Assembly (NCBI RefSeq): GCF_023278365.1
Contig: NZ_CP075338.1
Location: 2,108,001-2,172,000, forward strand
Direction of reading: 5' to 3'
Length of the DNA: 64,000 bases
DNA from: Epilithonimonas zeae
GTDB lineage: Bacteria > Bacteroidota > Bacteroidia > Flavobacteriales > Weeksellaceae
Made by a program: the position numbers and the translations under genes. Positions 34,204 to 41,715 of the stretch are shown piece after piece. The notes under the pieces were generated by a model. The model had not been told where the DNA came from and did no database searches. It worked only from the letters and a program-made list of their open reading frames with translations. Each line of letters starts with the position of its first letter. Position 1 is the stretch's first letter.

Positions 34204-34503
34204 ATGAAAGGAGAGCGAAAAATCTACGATCCTGCTTTTAAAACCAAAGCTGTTGAGCTAAGCAAAGAACGAACTAATGTGTCAGAACTCGCAAGGGAGC
34301 TGGGAATCGCAGTCACGCTGCTTTACAAATGGCGTAAGGAGTACGAAGAATTTGGAGAAAGAAGTTTTCCAGGGAATGGAAAACTGAAACTGACACCCGA
34401 ACAGGAAAAGATTCATGAGCTGGAAAAAAAGTTGAAGGATGCAGAATTAGAACGAGATATATTAAAAAAAGCAATCGGCATCTTCTCCAAGAGCGGTCGC
34501 TGA
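34204..34503 (+). CDS. IS3-family transposase OrfA (HTH_Tnp_1)
   Basis: A 99-residue protein with a helix-turn-helix (NVSELARELGIAVTLLYKWRKEY) that binds the element's ends and a C-terminal leucine-zipper-like coil (EQEKIHELEKKLKDAELERDILKK). Typical IS3/IS150-type OrfA. Near its end lies the slippery run A7 at 34464-34470 before GC; a -1 shift there opens the frame leading into OrfB, giving the OrfAB fusion transposase. Confidence 0.92.
   Translation: MKGERKIYDPAFKTKAVELSKERTNVSELARELGIAVTLLYKWRKEYEEFGERSFPGNGKLKLTPEQEKIHELEKKLKDAELERDILKKAIGIFSKSGR
34464..34471 (+). promoter_or_regulatory. putative programmed -1 frameshift site of the IS
   Basis: AAAAAAAG at the end of orfA. The -1 frame after it stays open (SNRHLLQERSLKYKF...) and joins the OrfB frame through MCNVLKLC, as expected for IS3-family OrfAB production. 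Confidence 0.7.
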
Positions 34504-34550
34504 AATATAAATTCATAAAAAATAATGAATCTATTTTCCCGATTGAAAAG

Positions 34551-35378
34551 ATGTGCAATGTTTTAAAACTATGTTCCAGTGGTTATTACAAATGGAAAAA
34601 CAGGCCTTGCAGCAAGAAATTGCTTTTGAAGGAAAAAATAAAACAGCAAATCACTTCAATATATTTTTCATCAAAACAGCGCTATGGCAGCCCTAGGATT
34701 ACGTCTGAGCTAAATTCCTTGGGTTACAAAATATCCCGAGTCACAGTGGCTAAATATATGAAAGAGCTTGGACTGCGAAGTAAACTGAGCAAGAAATTTA
34801 AAGTGACTACAAACTCTAAACACAATTATTTGGTGGTAGAAAATGTGCTGGACAGGAATTTTATAGCCGAAAAACCTGCGCAAGTTTGGGTTTCTGATAT
34901 TACCTACATTCAAACCAAAGAAGGATTTTTGTACTTGACAACAGTGATTGATTTGTATGATCGGAAAATCATTGGATGGAGTTTAAGCAACGGAATGAGC
35001 ACCGAAGAGACAAGTCTTTCTGCCTGGAAAATGGCTGTCAAAAACAGAAAAATAGGGGAAAGTCTAATTTTTCATAGCGACAGAGGCGTTCAATATGCAA
35101 GCAGAAAATTTGCAAATACTCTGGAATTTTATGGAGTTACAAGAAGCATGAGCCGGAGAGGAAATTGTTGGGATAACGCTGTGGCAGAGAGCTTTTTCAA
35201 ATCTTTGAAAACAGAACTGATTTATGGAAACAAGCTTATTACAAAAGAAAAAATGGAGCTGGAAATATTTGAATATATTGAAATATGGTACAACAAAAAA
35301 AGACGCCACAGTGCCTTGAATTATCAAACTATTGAAGAGTTTAACAATCAAAACAAAATTTATCAAAATGTAGCTTAA
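34551..35378 (+). CDS. IS3-family transposase OrfB (DDE integrase core)
   Basis: A 275-residue catalytic part with an N-terminal HTH_21 segment (KQRYGSPRITSELNSLGYKIS) and the rve core. The DDE residues are Asp116 (SDITYI), Asp177 (HSDRGVQY) and Glu213 (NAVAESFFKSLK), with the D-35-E spacing typical of IS3. The C-terminal YNKKRRHSALNYQTIEEF is also diagnostic. No stop or frameshift was seen inside, so the element may be active. OrfB is normally made as part of OrfAB via frameshifting. Confidence 0.93.
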   Translation: MCNVLKLCSSGYYKWKNRPCSKKLLLKEKIKQQITSIYFSSKQRYGSPRITSELNSLGYKISRVTVAKYMKELGLRSKLSKKFKVTTNSKHNYLVVENVLDRNFIAEKPAQVWVSDITYIQTKEGFLYLTTVIDLYDRKIIGWSLSNGMSTEETSLSAWKMAVKNRKIGESLIFHSDRGVQYASRKFANTLEFYGVTRSMSRRGNCWDNAVAESFFKSLKTELIYGNKLITKEKMELEIFEYIEIWYNKKRRHSALNYQTIEEFNNQNKIYQNVA

Positions 35379-35390
35379 CTTATACTGGAA

Positions 35391-37166
35391 ATTTTGTTTG
35401 CATATCCATTTATAGATAACAAATATAATTTCCCAACAGAATATTATTCTGAAAACGTGTCATATACAGAAGGAATAAATGAACCTAATACAGAACAAAG
35501 AGAAAAGGGGACAGGTACCGTAATAGAAATAGCAGTTTCTAAGGCTATTGCTATGCAAAACCATTATCTAAATAATAAAGATATTATTAACCCTACCAAA
35601 TATAATAATTTAATTGCCAACGTATATTGGACAACCGACCCAAATCTTATAGGAAAAATAGAAATTACCAATCCTAGCCCTAGTAATTTAGAAGCTATTA
35701 AAGACTCTAAAATAAAAGTGTTTGTAGGAGATGGTAAAAGTGGAAATGCGGTAATTACATTGCATAATGGGTCTATCAATAATCCTGTCTATTGGAGCTG
35801 GCATATTTGGATAACGGATACTGCTATTGGCACAAAACAATATGTGACTACCCAAGGAGATTCTAATGCTCCTAATTATGTAAATTATGTACAGAATAGA
35901 CCTTATGCTGTAAAAGCAACAGAATTTTTAGATAGAAATTTAGGAGCTATGAATGAATTACCAACATCAGCTACTAATTTAGGTTTAATAAAATCTGCTG
36001 CAGGGTTACATTATCAATGGGGTAGAAAAGATCCTCTTCCTGTTTTCAAAAATAGCGTAGATGAAAGTGAAAAACCAGTATATTTAGGTACTCCAAAAAC
36101 AGATGGTTCAGGAGGATTTACTTATACAGAGCTTTCTAGAAATACCTACGAAACCAATGGAGGAGCTTATTTGAAAAAATATAATGATTATTCTGTTCTG
36201 GCTGGCGTAATTCCAACTGATAAAACAGCATTAAATACAGCTAAAGTATTAAATTATTCTGTGAAAAATCCATTGGTATTTATGATGCCTAGTGATATTA
36301 TACCATATACCGGTATTGGTAAGTATGTAGGAAATGACTGGTTATCAAATGAACCTAATATTTTCTATGACAGATGGGGTAAAGGAACTGCCAAATCTCC
36401 TTTTGATCCATGTCCTAGAAATTATAGAATACCCGATATATTAAATATTGAAAACGTTGATGCTTTAACAACTTCAGGAGGATCTCCTTGGTATAAAGAT
36501 AATGTCTTACCTGGTAAAGTATTATCTATTTCCCCTAATTATCCACTTACTTCTATATTGAACTCTGATAATACAAAAGTTCTTGGGTATGTAAGTATTT
36601 CTACTAGCTATAATATAGGGAATTATGCCAATTCTGGTATTAGAGGACAAAGAGATGCTTTTAATGTTGGTGATCCTATTAAATCTGGTGTGACATTTAC
36701 GGCTACTAAGTGGTGGACAGCCTCGTTGCAAATGGGTTATCAATCTAGACCTAATTCTTTAAATATAGATTTCGTTAATAAAACACTAACAGCTACTGAT
36801 ACAAATGCTGATCCATATTTTGCAGCTCCATGTAGATGTGTTAGAGAAAAAGGATTCTATGATGAGAAAATTCCTGTGCAAGCAGATGCAATGAGCAAAC
36901 CTGGCAATATATTTACAGAAAAGGAAATTAGACAAAAAATTGAGCAGAAAAAGCTTAATGTTTTCCCTAATCCTGTTACCGATATTTTATACATAGATGC
37001 AAAAGATGATAAAGAGTATTATTATCAAATGTATAATATGGCTGGTCAGCTTGTAAAGGAAGGAAAATTTGATAGCAAACAAACCAATGTTTCTTCTTTA
37101 AACAGCGGAGTTTATCTAATTAGAATAAATAATTCTGAAAAGGTTGTTAAAATAATAAAACAATAG
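35391..37166 (+). CDS. T9SS type A sorting-domain protein, 5' end cut off at the IS edge
   Basis: A frame of 591 residues that opens directly at the right end of the IS3 element with no proper start (the first TTG is at 35394) and no signal peptide, so the N-terminus is missing. The middle contains ATEFLDRNLGAMNELP and GLHYQWGRKDPLPVF, resembling FISUMP-like/paralogous Bacteroidetes surface domains, and WWTASLQMGYQSRP. The C-terminus is a T9SS type A sorting domain (KLNVFPNPVTDILYI ... GVYLIRINNSEKVVKIIKQ). Without a signal peptide it cannot be exported and is probably a decaying fragment. Confidence 0.72.
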   Translation: MLFAYPFIDNKYNFPTEYYSENVSYTEGINEPNTEQREKGTGTVIEIAVSKAIAMQNHYLNNKDIINPTKYNNLIANVYWTTDPNLIGKIEITNPSPSNLEAIKDSKIKVFVGDGKSGNAVITLHNGSINNPVYWSWHIWITDTAIGTKQYVTTQGDSNAPNYVNYVQNRPYAVKATEFLDRNLGAMNELPTSATNLGLIKSAAGLHYQWGRKDPLPVFKNSVDESEKPVYLGTPKTDGSGGFTYTELSRNTYETNGGAYLKKYNDYSVLAGVIPTDKTALNTAKVLNYSVKNPLVFMMPSDIIPYTGIGKYVGNDWLSNEPNIFYDRWGKGTAKSPFDPCPRNYRIPDILNIENVDALTTSGGSPWYKDNVLPGKVLSISPNYPLTSILNSDNTKVLGYVSISTSYNIGNYANSGIRGQRDAFNVGDPIKSGVTFTATKWWTASLQMGYQSRPNSLNIDFVNKTLTATDTNADPYFAAPCRCVREKGFYDEKIPVQADAMSKPGNIFTEKEIRQKIEQKKLNVFPNPVTDILYIDAKDDKEYYYQMYNMAGQLVKEGKFDSKQTNVSSLNSGVYLIRINNSEKVVKIIKQ

Positions 37167-37594
37167 ACTTACCATTTCAATATATAATAAATAGATTATA
37201 ACCACACTCTCATCTAAGTGAAAAAGTCGCCAATTGGCGACTTTTTTGTTTGTAATTGTTTGATAAATAAAGTTATATCCGCTGCTCCCGGCTCACTTCC
37301 ACGAACAGATGTCGAGATAAGAATCATAATAGTTTGATTTTCCTTTCGGACAAGGAGATACAAGAGTGTTACAGAACTTACATCAATAGTGGGAAAAACA
37401 ATATTAGAACCGTGAATTAAAAAGAAAATTGTCTGATAATAGGCTGTAGCAAAGAGTTAAACCGAACTTATCTATAAATATGAAATTAGAAATCATTTCA
37501 AAAACTCTGTGCTTGAATGTATAGAGACACTTTAAAGTACCAAGAGAAGGTATTGATTATAGGTGTAATAGCCACGACTTTATCTGACAGTTAG
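37167..37594. other. non-coding stretch between the truncated T9SS gene and the IS481 relic
   Basis: Contains one terminator (37221-37248) and otherwise no gene I could recognise. The region 37260-37590 has short broken frames only and may be the eroded remains of older insertions. Confidence 0.4.
37221..37248 (+). terminator. rho-independent terminator
   Basis: AAAAAGTCGCCA/TGGCGACTTTTTT-type hairpin followed by T residues, about 55 bases after the stop of the truncated T9SS gene. Confidence 0.88.
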
Positions 37595-38230
37595 GTGTTA
37601 AAAATAATTGTCAGTTATCCAATATTGTCCTTATTTCCAAAAGTAAGGATTTTTTGTTCCTCTACAAGAGTTCCAATAATTTCTCTTTTGCAATAGGTTT
37701 ACTATCTAAAAACGTCTGCATCGGTGTCTTACCGTAACAATGTTTTCCTGTATGCGTTCTTTCATTGTTGTAATACGACAGCCAGCTGTTCAGGTCTAAT
37801 TGTAGTTCTTCAATACTTCTGTAAATTTTCTTTCGGAAAGCTATGGCATAAAACTCTTCCTGTATCGTTCTTTGAAAACGTTCACAGATGCCGTTGGTCT
37901 GAGGACTTTTAGCCTTGGTCTTCGTGTGATCAATATCTTCAATGGTTAAATAAAGCTGGTACTCATGCTTTTCTCTTATTCCACAGTATTTCGTTCCTCT
38001 GTCTGTTAAAATTCTAAGTAAACGAAGTTCCTGCTGTTCAAAGAAAGGGACTACCTGATCATTAAGCATGTCAGCAGCAATAAGGGCATTTTTACGATCA
38101 TAGAGCTTTGCAAATACTACCTTAAATACGTGTCAATAAAAGTTTGCTGATAAATATGTCCAACTCCTTTGATATTGCCTACATAAAAGGTCACCTAATA
38201 GGTCACTTTCAGATTGTAAATTTTTAACAC
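37595..38230 (-). mobile_element. internally deleted IS481-type element
   Basis: An 11-bp perfect inverted repeat, GTGTTAAAAAT at 37595-37605 and ATTTTTAACAC at 38220-38230, encloses only the 3' part of a transposase gene. At 636 bp it is far shorter than a full IS481-type element, so the 5' half of the transposase has been lost. No clear target duplication. Confidence 0.55.
37662..38200 (-). pseudogene. IS481-type transposase fragment with frameshift
   Basis: The open part (37662-38069, 135 residues) has RILTDRGTKYCG with a catalytic Asp, KAKSPQTNGICERFQRT with the catalytic Glu, and a C-terminal YYNNERTHTGKHCYGKTPM, all typical of IS481/rve transposases. Upstream the same coding continues in another frame (VGNIKGVGHIYQQTFIDTYL), separated by a one-base deletion near 38129. 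The N-terminal HTH region is absent. Dead copy. Confidence 0.8.
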
Positions 38231-38254
38231 TCTTTGGGAACAGACATAAAACGA

Positions 38255-38288
38255 AAAATGCTTTAAAACATACATTTTAAAGCATTTT
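38255..38288 (-). terminator. terminator of the tRNA-Asp pair
   Basis: AAAATGCTTTAAAA at 38255-38268 pairs with its complement at 38275-38288; the minus-strand reading continues with a T run. It lies 24 bases beyond the 3' end of the second tRNA. Confidence 0.75.
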
Positions 38289-38311
38289 ATACTATTATGA
38301 TTTAATAGTTG

Positions 38312-38385
38312 CGATCCGGACGGGACTCGAACCCGCGACCTCCGCCGTGACAGGGCGGCATTCTAACCAGCTGAACTACCGGATC
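38312..38385 (-). tRNA. tRNA-Asp (anticodon GTC), copy 2
   Basis: Cloverleaf on the minus strand: acceptor GATCCGG/CCGGATC, D-arm TAGTTCAGCTGGTTAGAAT, anticodon stem CCGCC-CTGTCAC-GGCGG with GTC, T-arm CGGGTTCGAACCCG, discriminator G. CCA is not encoded. It is identical to the neighbouring copy in its 74 bases. Confidence 0.96.
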
Positions 38386-38417
38386 AATTTTTTGAAAAGT
38401 AATTGATAAACTTTTTG

Positions 38418-38491
38418 CGATCCGGACGGGACTCGAACCCGCGACCTCCGCCGTGACAGGGCGGCATTCTAACCAGCTGAACTACCGGATC
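38418..38491 (-). tRNA. tRNA-Asp (anticodon GTC), copy 1
   Basis: The same 74-base cloverleaf as the neighbouring tRNA, 32 bases upstream in transcription order. Both are probably made from one transcript ended by the hairpin at 38255-38288. Confidence 0.96.
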
Positions 38492-38573
38492 TCTTGCCAT
38501 AACTCAGGACTAGTACCCTTTGTTATTGTGGTTGCAAAAATACAACAATAATCTACATCTGCAAATTAATTTC

Positions 38574-38605
38574 AAAAAAAAATGCTTCTCAATTAGAAAA
38601 GCATT
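38574..38605 (-). terminator. terminator of trxA
   Basis: AATGCTTCTC/GAAAAGCATT hairpin (one mismatch) with a long T run on the minus strand, 23 bases after the trxA stop. Confidence 0.75.
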
Positions 38606-38627
38606 CATTTTCAATTATATTAATTTC

Positions 38628-38945
38628 TTACAAGAAAGCATTCAGCTTCTCAGCGATGACTTCTTTTGGAGCAACACCTACGATTTTATCTACAACTTCT
38701 CCGTTTTTGAAAATTAAAACGGTAGGAATATTTCTGATTCCATAATCAACAGAAATCTGCTGATTGTTATCAACATCTACTTTACCTACCAACGCTTTGC
38801 CTTCAAAGTCAGTTGCTACTTCTTCGATGATTGGTCCAAGCATTCTACAAGGTCCACACCAAGCTGCCCAAAAGTCAACTAAAACTGGTTTATCTGAATT
38901 CAATACTGTTTCCTGAAAGGATTGATCTGTAATTTCTACTGCCAT
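38628..38945 (-). CDS. trxA: thioredoxin
   Basis: A 105-residue cytoplasmic dithiol reductant for ribonucleotide reductase and many other partners. The redox site is Cys30-Gly-Pro-Cys33 in FWAAWCGPCRMLGP, with the cis-Pro region IRNIPTVLIFKNGE. Standard length with no extension. Upstream is a -7-like box TAATTTTG (complement of 38975-38982). It has its own terminator. Confidence 0.95.
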   Translation of the reverse strand: MAVEITDQSFQETVLNSDKPVLVDFWAAWCGPCRMLGPIIEEVATDFEGKALVGKVDVDNNQQISVDYGIRNIPTVLIFKNGEVVDKIVGVAPKEVIAEKLNAFL

Positions 38946-38974
38946 GATTTCTTTTTCTTTATTGTTTTATTAAA

Positions 38975-38982
38975 CAAAATTA
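38975..38982 (-). promoter_or_regulatory. putative -7 box of trxA
   Basis: Minus strand TAATTTTG, matching TAnnTTTG, 30 bases before the trxA ATG. No TTG was seen at the -33 position. Confidence 0.35.
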
Positions 38983-39011
38983 CAAAATTTTAAGTTTGTT
39001 TCTTCTGTTGG

Positions 39012-40184
39012 TTATCTATGTAAACTATCAGCTTTTTCTATAACAAATTGCTGGCCTATTTCTTCTAACGCATTTATAAAAGCATCAATATCAGACTTTT
39101 TAGTAAAATGACTGAATGAAACTCTTACAGGAGTCGAATTTTCCAAATCATCTTCTGATAAAACAGACATCAAGACCATTGATGGTTTTGCCGCACCTGA
39201 ACTACAAGCACTTCCCTGCGAAATGGCAATTCCTTTCATATCCAATTGCAATCCAATCAAAGGATTTTTATAAGGAAGCAAAAGATTCAGAACTGTATAT
39301 AAACTGCTTTCTTCCGCACTTCTTCCATTGAATTTCACTCCTGCAATTCTTTCTTTTAATTGTTGGATTGTATAATTCTTAATATCCAAAATATGGTTTT
39401 TATAATCTTCCATTTTTTCCTGGGAAATCTCCCAAGCTTTCCCCAAACCTGCGATTCCTGTCACGTTTTCAGTTCCAGCTCTCAAGCTTCTTTCCTGCGG
39501 TCCGCCAGTAATAATTCCCTTAAGTCCTGAAGATTTTCTTACAAAAGCAAATCCAGAACCTTTTGGCCCGTGAAACTTGTGTGCACTGCAAGATGCAAAA
39601 TCAACCGGAATTTTAGAAAAATCCAAATCCAAATGCGCCATTGTCTGAACCGTGTCCGAATGGAAAAGTGTATTATTTTCTTTACAAAGGTGAGCCACTT
39701 TCTCGATATCAAGAATATTCCCGATCTCGTTGTTGGCGTGCATCAATGTCACTAAAGTCTTTTTGTCTGAGGACTTTAGAACTTCTTCTAATTTCTTCAA
39801 ATCGAAATCGCCGTTGGAGTCCGGTCTTAGATAAACCAATTCTACACCTTTCAATTTCTTCATTTCAAGGCAAGTTTCAGCTACACACTTGTGTTCCAAA
39901 GCAGAAGTGATGATTCTTTCTACACCAAGATAATTAACCGCAGATTTGATAATCATATTGTTGGATTCGGTTCCACAAGATGTGAAAACGATTTCTCCCG
40001 GAGTCACTTTCAAAGAATCTGCAATCTTTCGCCTAACTTCTTCCAAAATGGTCTTGGCTTCCTGTCCCAAACTGTGCGTTGATGACGGATTACCATAATT
40101 GAATTTTAAAACATTCACCATACAATCTATCACCTCATCGTCCAGAGGTGTAGTTGCTGCATTATCCAGATAAATTCTTTCCAT
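39012..40184 (-). CDS. cysteine desulfurase (NifS/IscS-like)
   Basis: PLP-dependent enzyme of 390 aa that takes sulfur from cysteine for Fe-S clusters or thio-cofactors. It begins with YLDNAATTPLDDEV. The PLP Lys is Lys203 in SAHKFHGPKGSG, and the sulfur-carrying Cys is Cys327 in GSACSSGAAKPS, in a short flexible loop of the group I (IscS/NifS) type. Downstream of the DPA-like cluster by 50 bases and upstream of trxA. Whether it serves Fe-S or tRNA thiolation cannot be told. Confidence 0.9.
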   Translation of the reverse strand: MERIYLDNAATTPLDDEVIDCMVNVLKFNYGNPSSTHSLGQEAKTILEEVRRKIADSLKVTPGEIVFTSCGTESNNMIIKSAVNYLGVERIITSALEHKCVAETCLEMKKLKGVELVYLRPDSNGDFDLKKLEEVLKSSDKKTLVTLMHANNEIGNILDIEKVAHLCKENNTLFHSDTVQTMAHLDLDFSKIPVDFASCSAHKFHGPKGSGFAFVRKSSGLKGIITGGPQERSLRAGTENVTGIAGLGKAWEISQEKMEDYKNHILDIKNYTIQQLKERIAGVKFNGRSAEESSLYTVLNLLLPYKNPLIGLQLDMKGIAISQGSACSSGAAKPSMVLMSVLSEDDLENSTPVRVSFSHFTKKSDIDAFINALEEIGQQFVIEKADSLHR

Positions 40185-40233
40185 TTTTAATTAGATTTAA
40201 AGCCGAAAATTGTTCGAAAATTAAGGTACTAAA

Positions 40234-40821
40234 TTAGTGAAAAAATCGGTAATGAGATTCATTGGCGAATTTGAACATCGCTTTGTCTCCAGAAGTATCT
40301 CCAAAAGCTATGATTTTATCAAATTTCTTGTCTCCAATTTCGATTTTAACTCTGTTAGCTTTCTCTTCTTTATTACAGTTTTTTCCAACAAATTTCCCTG
40401 TAAAAATATCATCTTTAAACTCTGCTTGTGTAGAAAGCAATTTCATATTGAATTTTTCAGCAAATGGTTTTACCCAAATGTCCAAAGAAGCTGAAACAAT
40501 ATAGGATTCTGTGTGAGTTCTATCAATATTATTGATGAAATCCAAAGCATTTTCTCTGAATAAACTGGGATAATTCTCATCAAAAAACTGTTCTGCTTTT
40601 TTTTCTATTTGATATCTGGATTGACCTTTCAGAATGGATGCAATGAAACTTTTCTTCACAGCTTCCGCATCTGCCAATTTCATTTTTAATAAAATAAAAA
40701 GTGGAACGTGTTTCAAAAACTGGACAGAAAATTTAGCTGGGTCATAAAACTTCAAAAACAAAAACATGGTGTCTTTGTAAGTTAAGGTTCCATCAAAATC
40801 GAATAGATATAATTTCTTCAT
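40234..40821 (-). CDS. HAD-IB family phosphatase, candidate polyprenylphosphoryl-phosphoribose phosphatase
   Basis: A 195-residue HAD-superfamily hydrolase. Motif I is LFDFDGTL (Asp8 nucleophile, Asp10), motif II is the Ser in SYIVSASLDIW, and motif III/IV is AFGDTSGDKAMF. The cap and size fit the SerB/HAD-IB group. It is the fourth gene of a minus-strand set with UbiA-, DprE1- and DprE2-like genes. In mycobacteria the corresponding dephosphorylation step is attributed to a PAP2-type protein, so this enzyme would be a non-homologous replacement. That role is inference from context. Confidence 0.75.
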   Translation of the reverse strand: MKKLYLFDFDGTLTYKDTMFLFLKFYDPAKFSVQFLKHVPLFILLKMKLADAEAVKKSFIASILKGQSRYQIEKKAEQFFDENYPSLFRENALDFINNIDRTHTESYIVSASLDIWVKPFAEKFNMKLLSTQAEFKDDIFTGKFVGKNCNKEEKANRVKIEIGDKKFDKIIAFGDTSGDKAMFKFANESHYRFFH

Positions 40822-40904
40822 AAGTGATAAATTATGAATGATAAATGATTATTTGCTTCGTTTCTTAATAGAACTTCAATAGATTATCATCTATCAATCA
40901 TCAA

Positions 40905-41630
40905 CTATAGTTTTAGCTTTTTAAAAATAAATTCAGGAATATTTCTGATGATCATCATAATGATTGCCCAAATTGGTAAAACGTAAGCAACATCCTTTTT
41001 ATTTTTATAGGCTTTATAAATTCCTGCTGCTGCTTTTTTGGGTGTTGCTGTCAAAGCTGGATTCAGAGGTAAACCTTCCGTCATTTTGGTTTCCATAAAA
41101 CCTGGTTTAACGGTTAAAACATGAACTTTTTTATCAAATAAATAATTTCTCAATCCACTCAAATAAGCTGTTAATCCGGCTTTTGCACTTCCGTAGATGA
41201 AATTACTTTGTCTTCCTCTTTCACCTGCAACCGAAGATAAAACGATCATTGTTCCACTTCTTTTGGATTCCATTTTTTTGGCAAAGAAGTTGAGGACAGG
41301 AACTAATTTTGCGTAATTGACATCAATAATCTGCGTTGTATTTTCGTCATCATAAAGACCTTCTTCCGTTCCTAAACCAAGATAGCCAGAAGCACAAAAC
41401 AACAAATCTGAATTGATATTTTCTAAGGCCTTATAATCAATCTCCTTCATCAAATCCAATGGAATAATTTCGGAATTCTGAAGAAACTTAACCTGAAGAT
41501 GACCTGCGAATTTCTCTGTCGTTTCCGGGTTAGAACTTAACAGATAAATCGTGGGAAATTTTTCTCCTTGAGCCAAACATTCTTCTACGAATGCCTGTGC
41601 AACTTCAGAATTGGAACCTAATACTATCAT
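40905..41630 (-). CDS. dprE2: DprE2-like SDR: polyprenylphosphoryl-2-keto-ribose reductase
   Basis: A 241-residue short-chain reductase. It has the cofactor motif MIVLGSNSEVAQAF, the catalytic Ser in VLSSVAGERGRQSN, the FIYGSAKAGL (Tyr-x3-Lys) and a C-terminal MMIIRNIPEFIFKKLKL, which closely mirrors the tail of mycobacterial DprE2 (Rv3791; MMVLRHIPRSIFRKL from memory). DprE2 reduces the 2-keto intermediate made by DprE1 to decaprenylphosphoryl-arabinose with NADH. It sits immediately after the DprE1-like gene. Assignment is strong by both sequence and context. Confidence 0.85.
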   Translation of the reverse strand: MIVLGSNSEVAQAFVEECLAQGEKFPTIYLLSSNPETTEKFAGHLQVKFLQNSEIIPLDLMKEIDYKALENINSDLLFCASGYLGLGTEEGLYDDENTTQIIDVNYAKLVPVLNFFAKKMESKRSGTMIVLSSVAGERGRQSNFIYGSAKAGLTAYLSGLRNYLFDKKVHVLTVKPGFMETKMTEGLPLNPALTATPKKAAAGIYKAYKNKKDVAYVLPIWAIIMMIIRNIPEFIFKKLKL

Positions 41631-41715
41631 TTTATTAAACGCAAGTTGCGCTAAGTTTTAGTTTTTATTATACTTTATGATTCGCAATAAGAAATAATCT
41701 TTGCACAACTTGCGT

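Larger units (their letters stand above)
34165..35390 (+). mobile_element. IS3-family insertion sequence (orfA/orfB)
   Basis: A 1226-bp element bounded by imperfect 18-bp inverted repeats, TTCCAGTTAAAGTTAAGC at 34165-34182 and the complement of TTCCAGTATAAGTTAAGC at 35373-35390. It encodes OrfA and OrfB with a frameshift signal between them. Flanking bases do not show a matching target duplication, and both neighbouring genes are cut at their 5' ends, so the element seems to sit at a rearrangement junction. Confidence 0.88.

Noticed and set aside
38312-38491. CRISPR-like direct repeat
   Set aside because: The repeat units are two complete tRNA-Asp genes.
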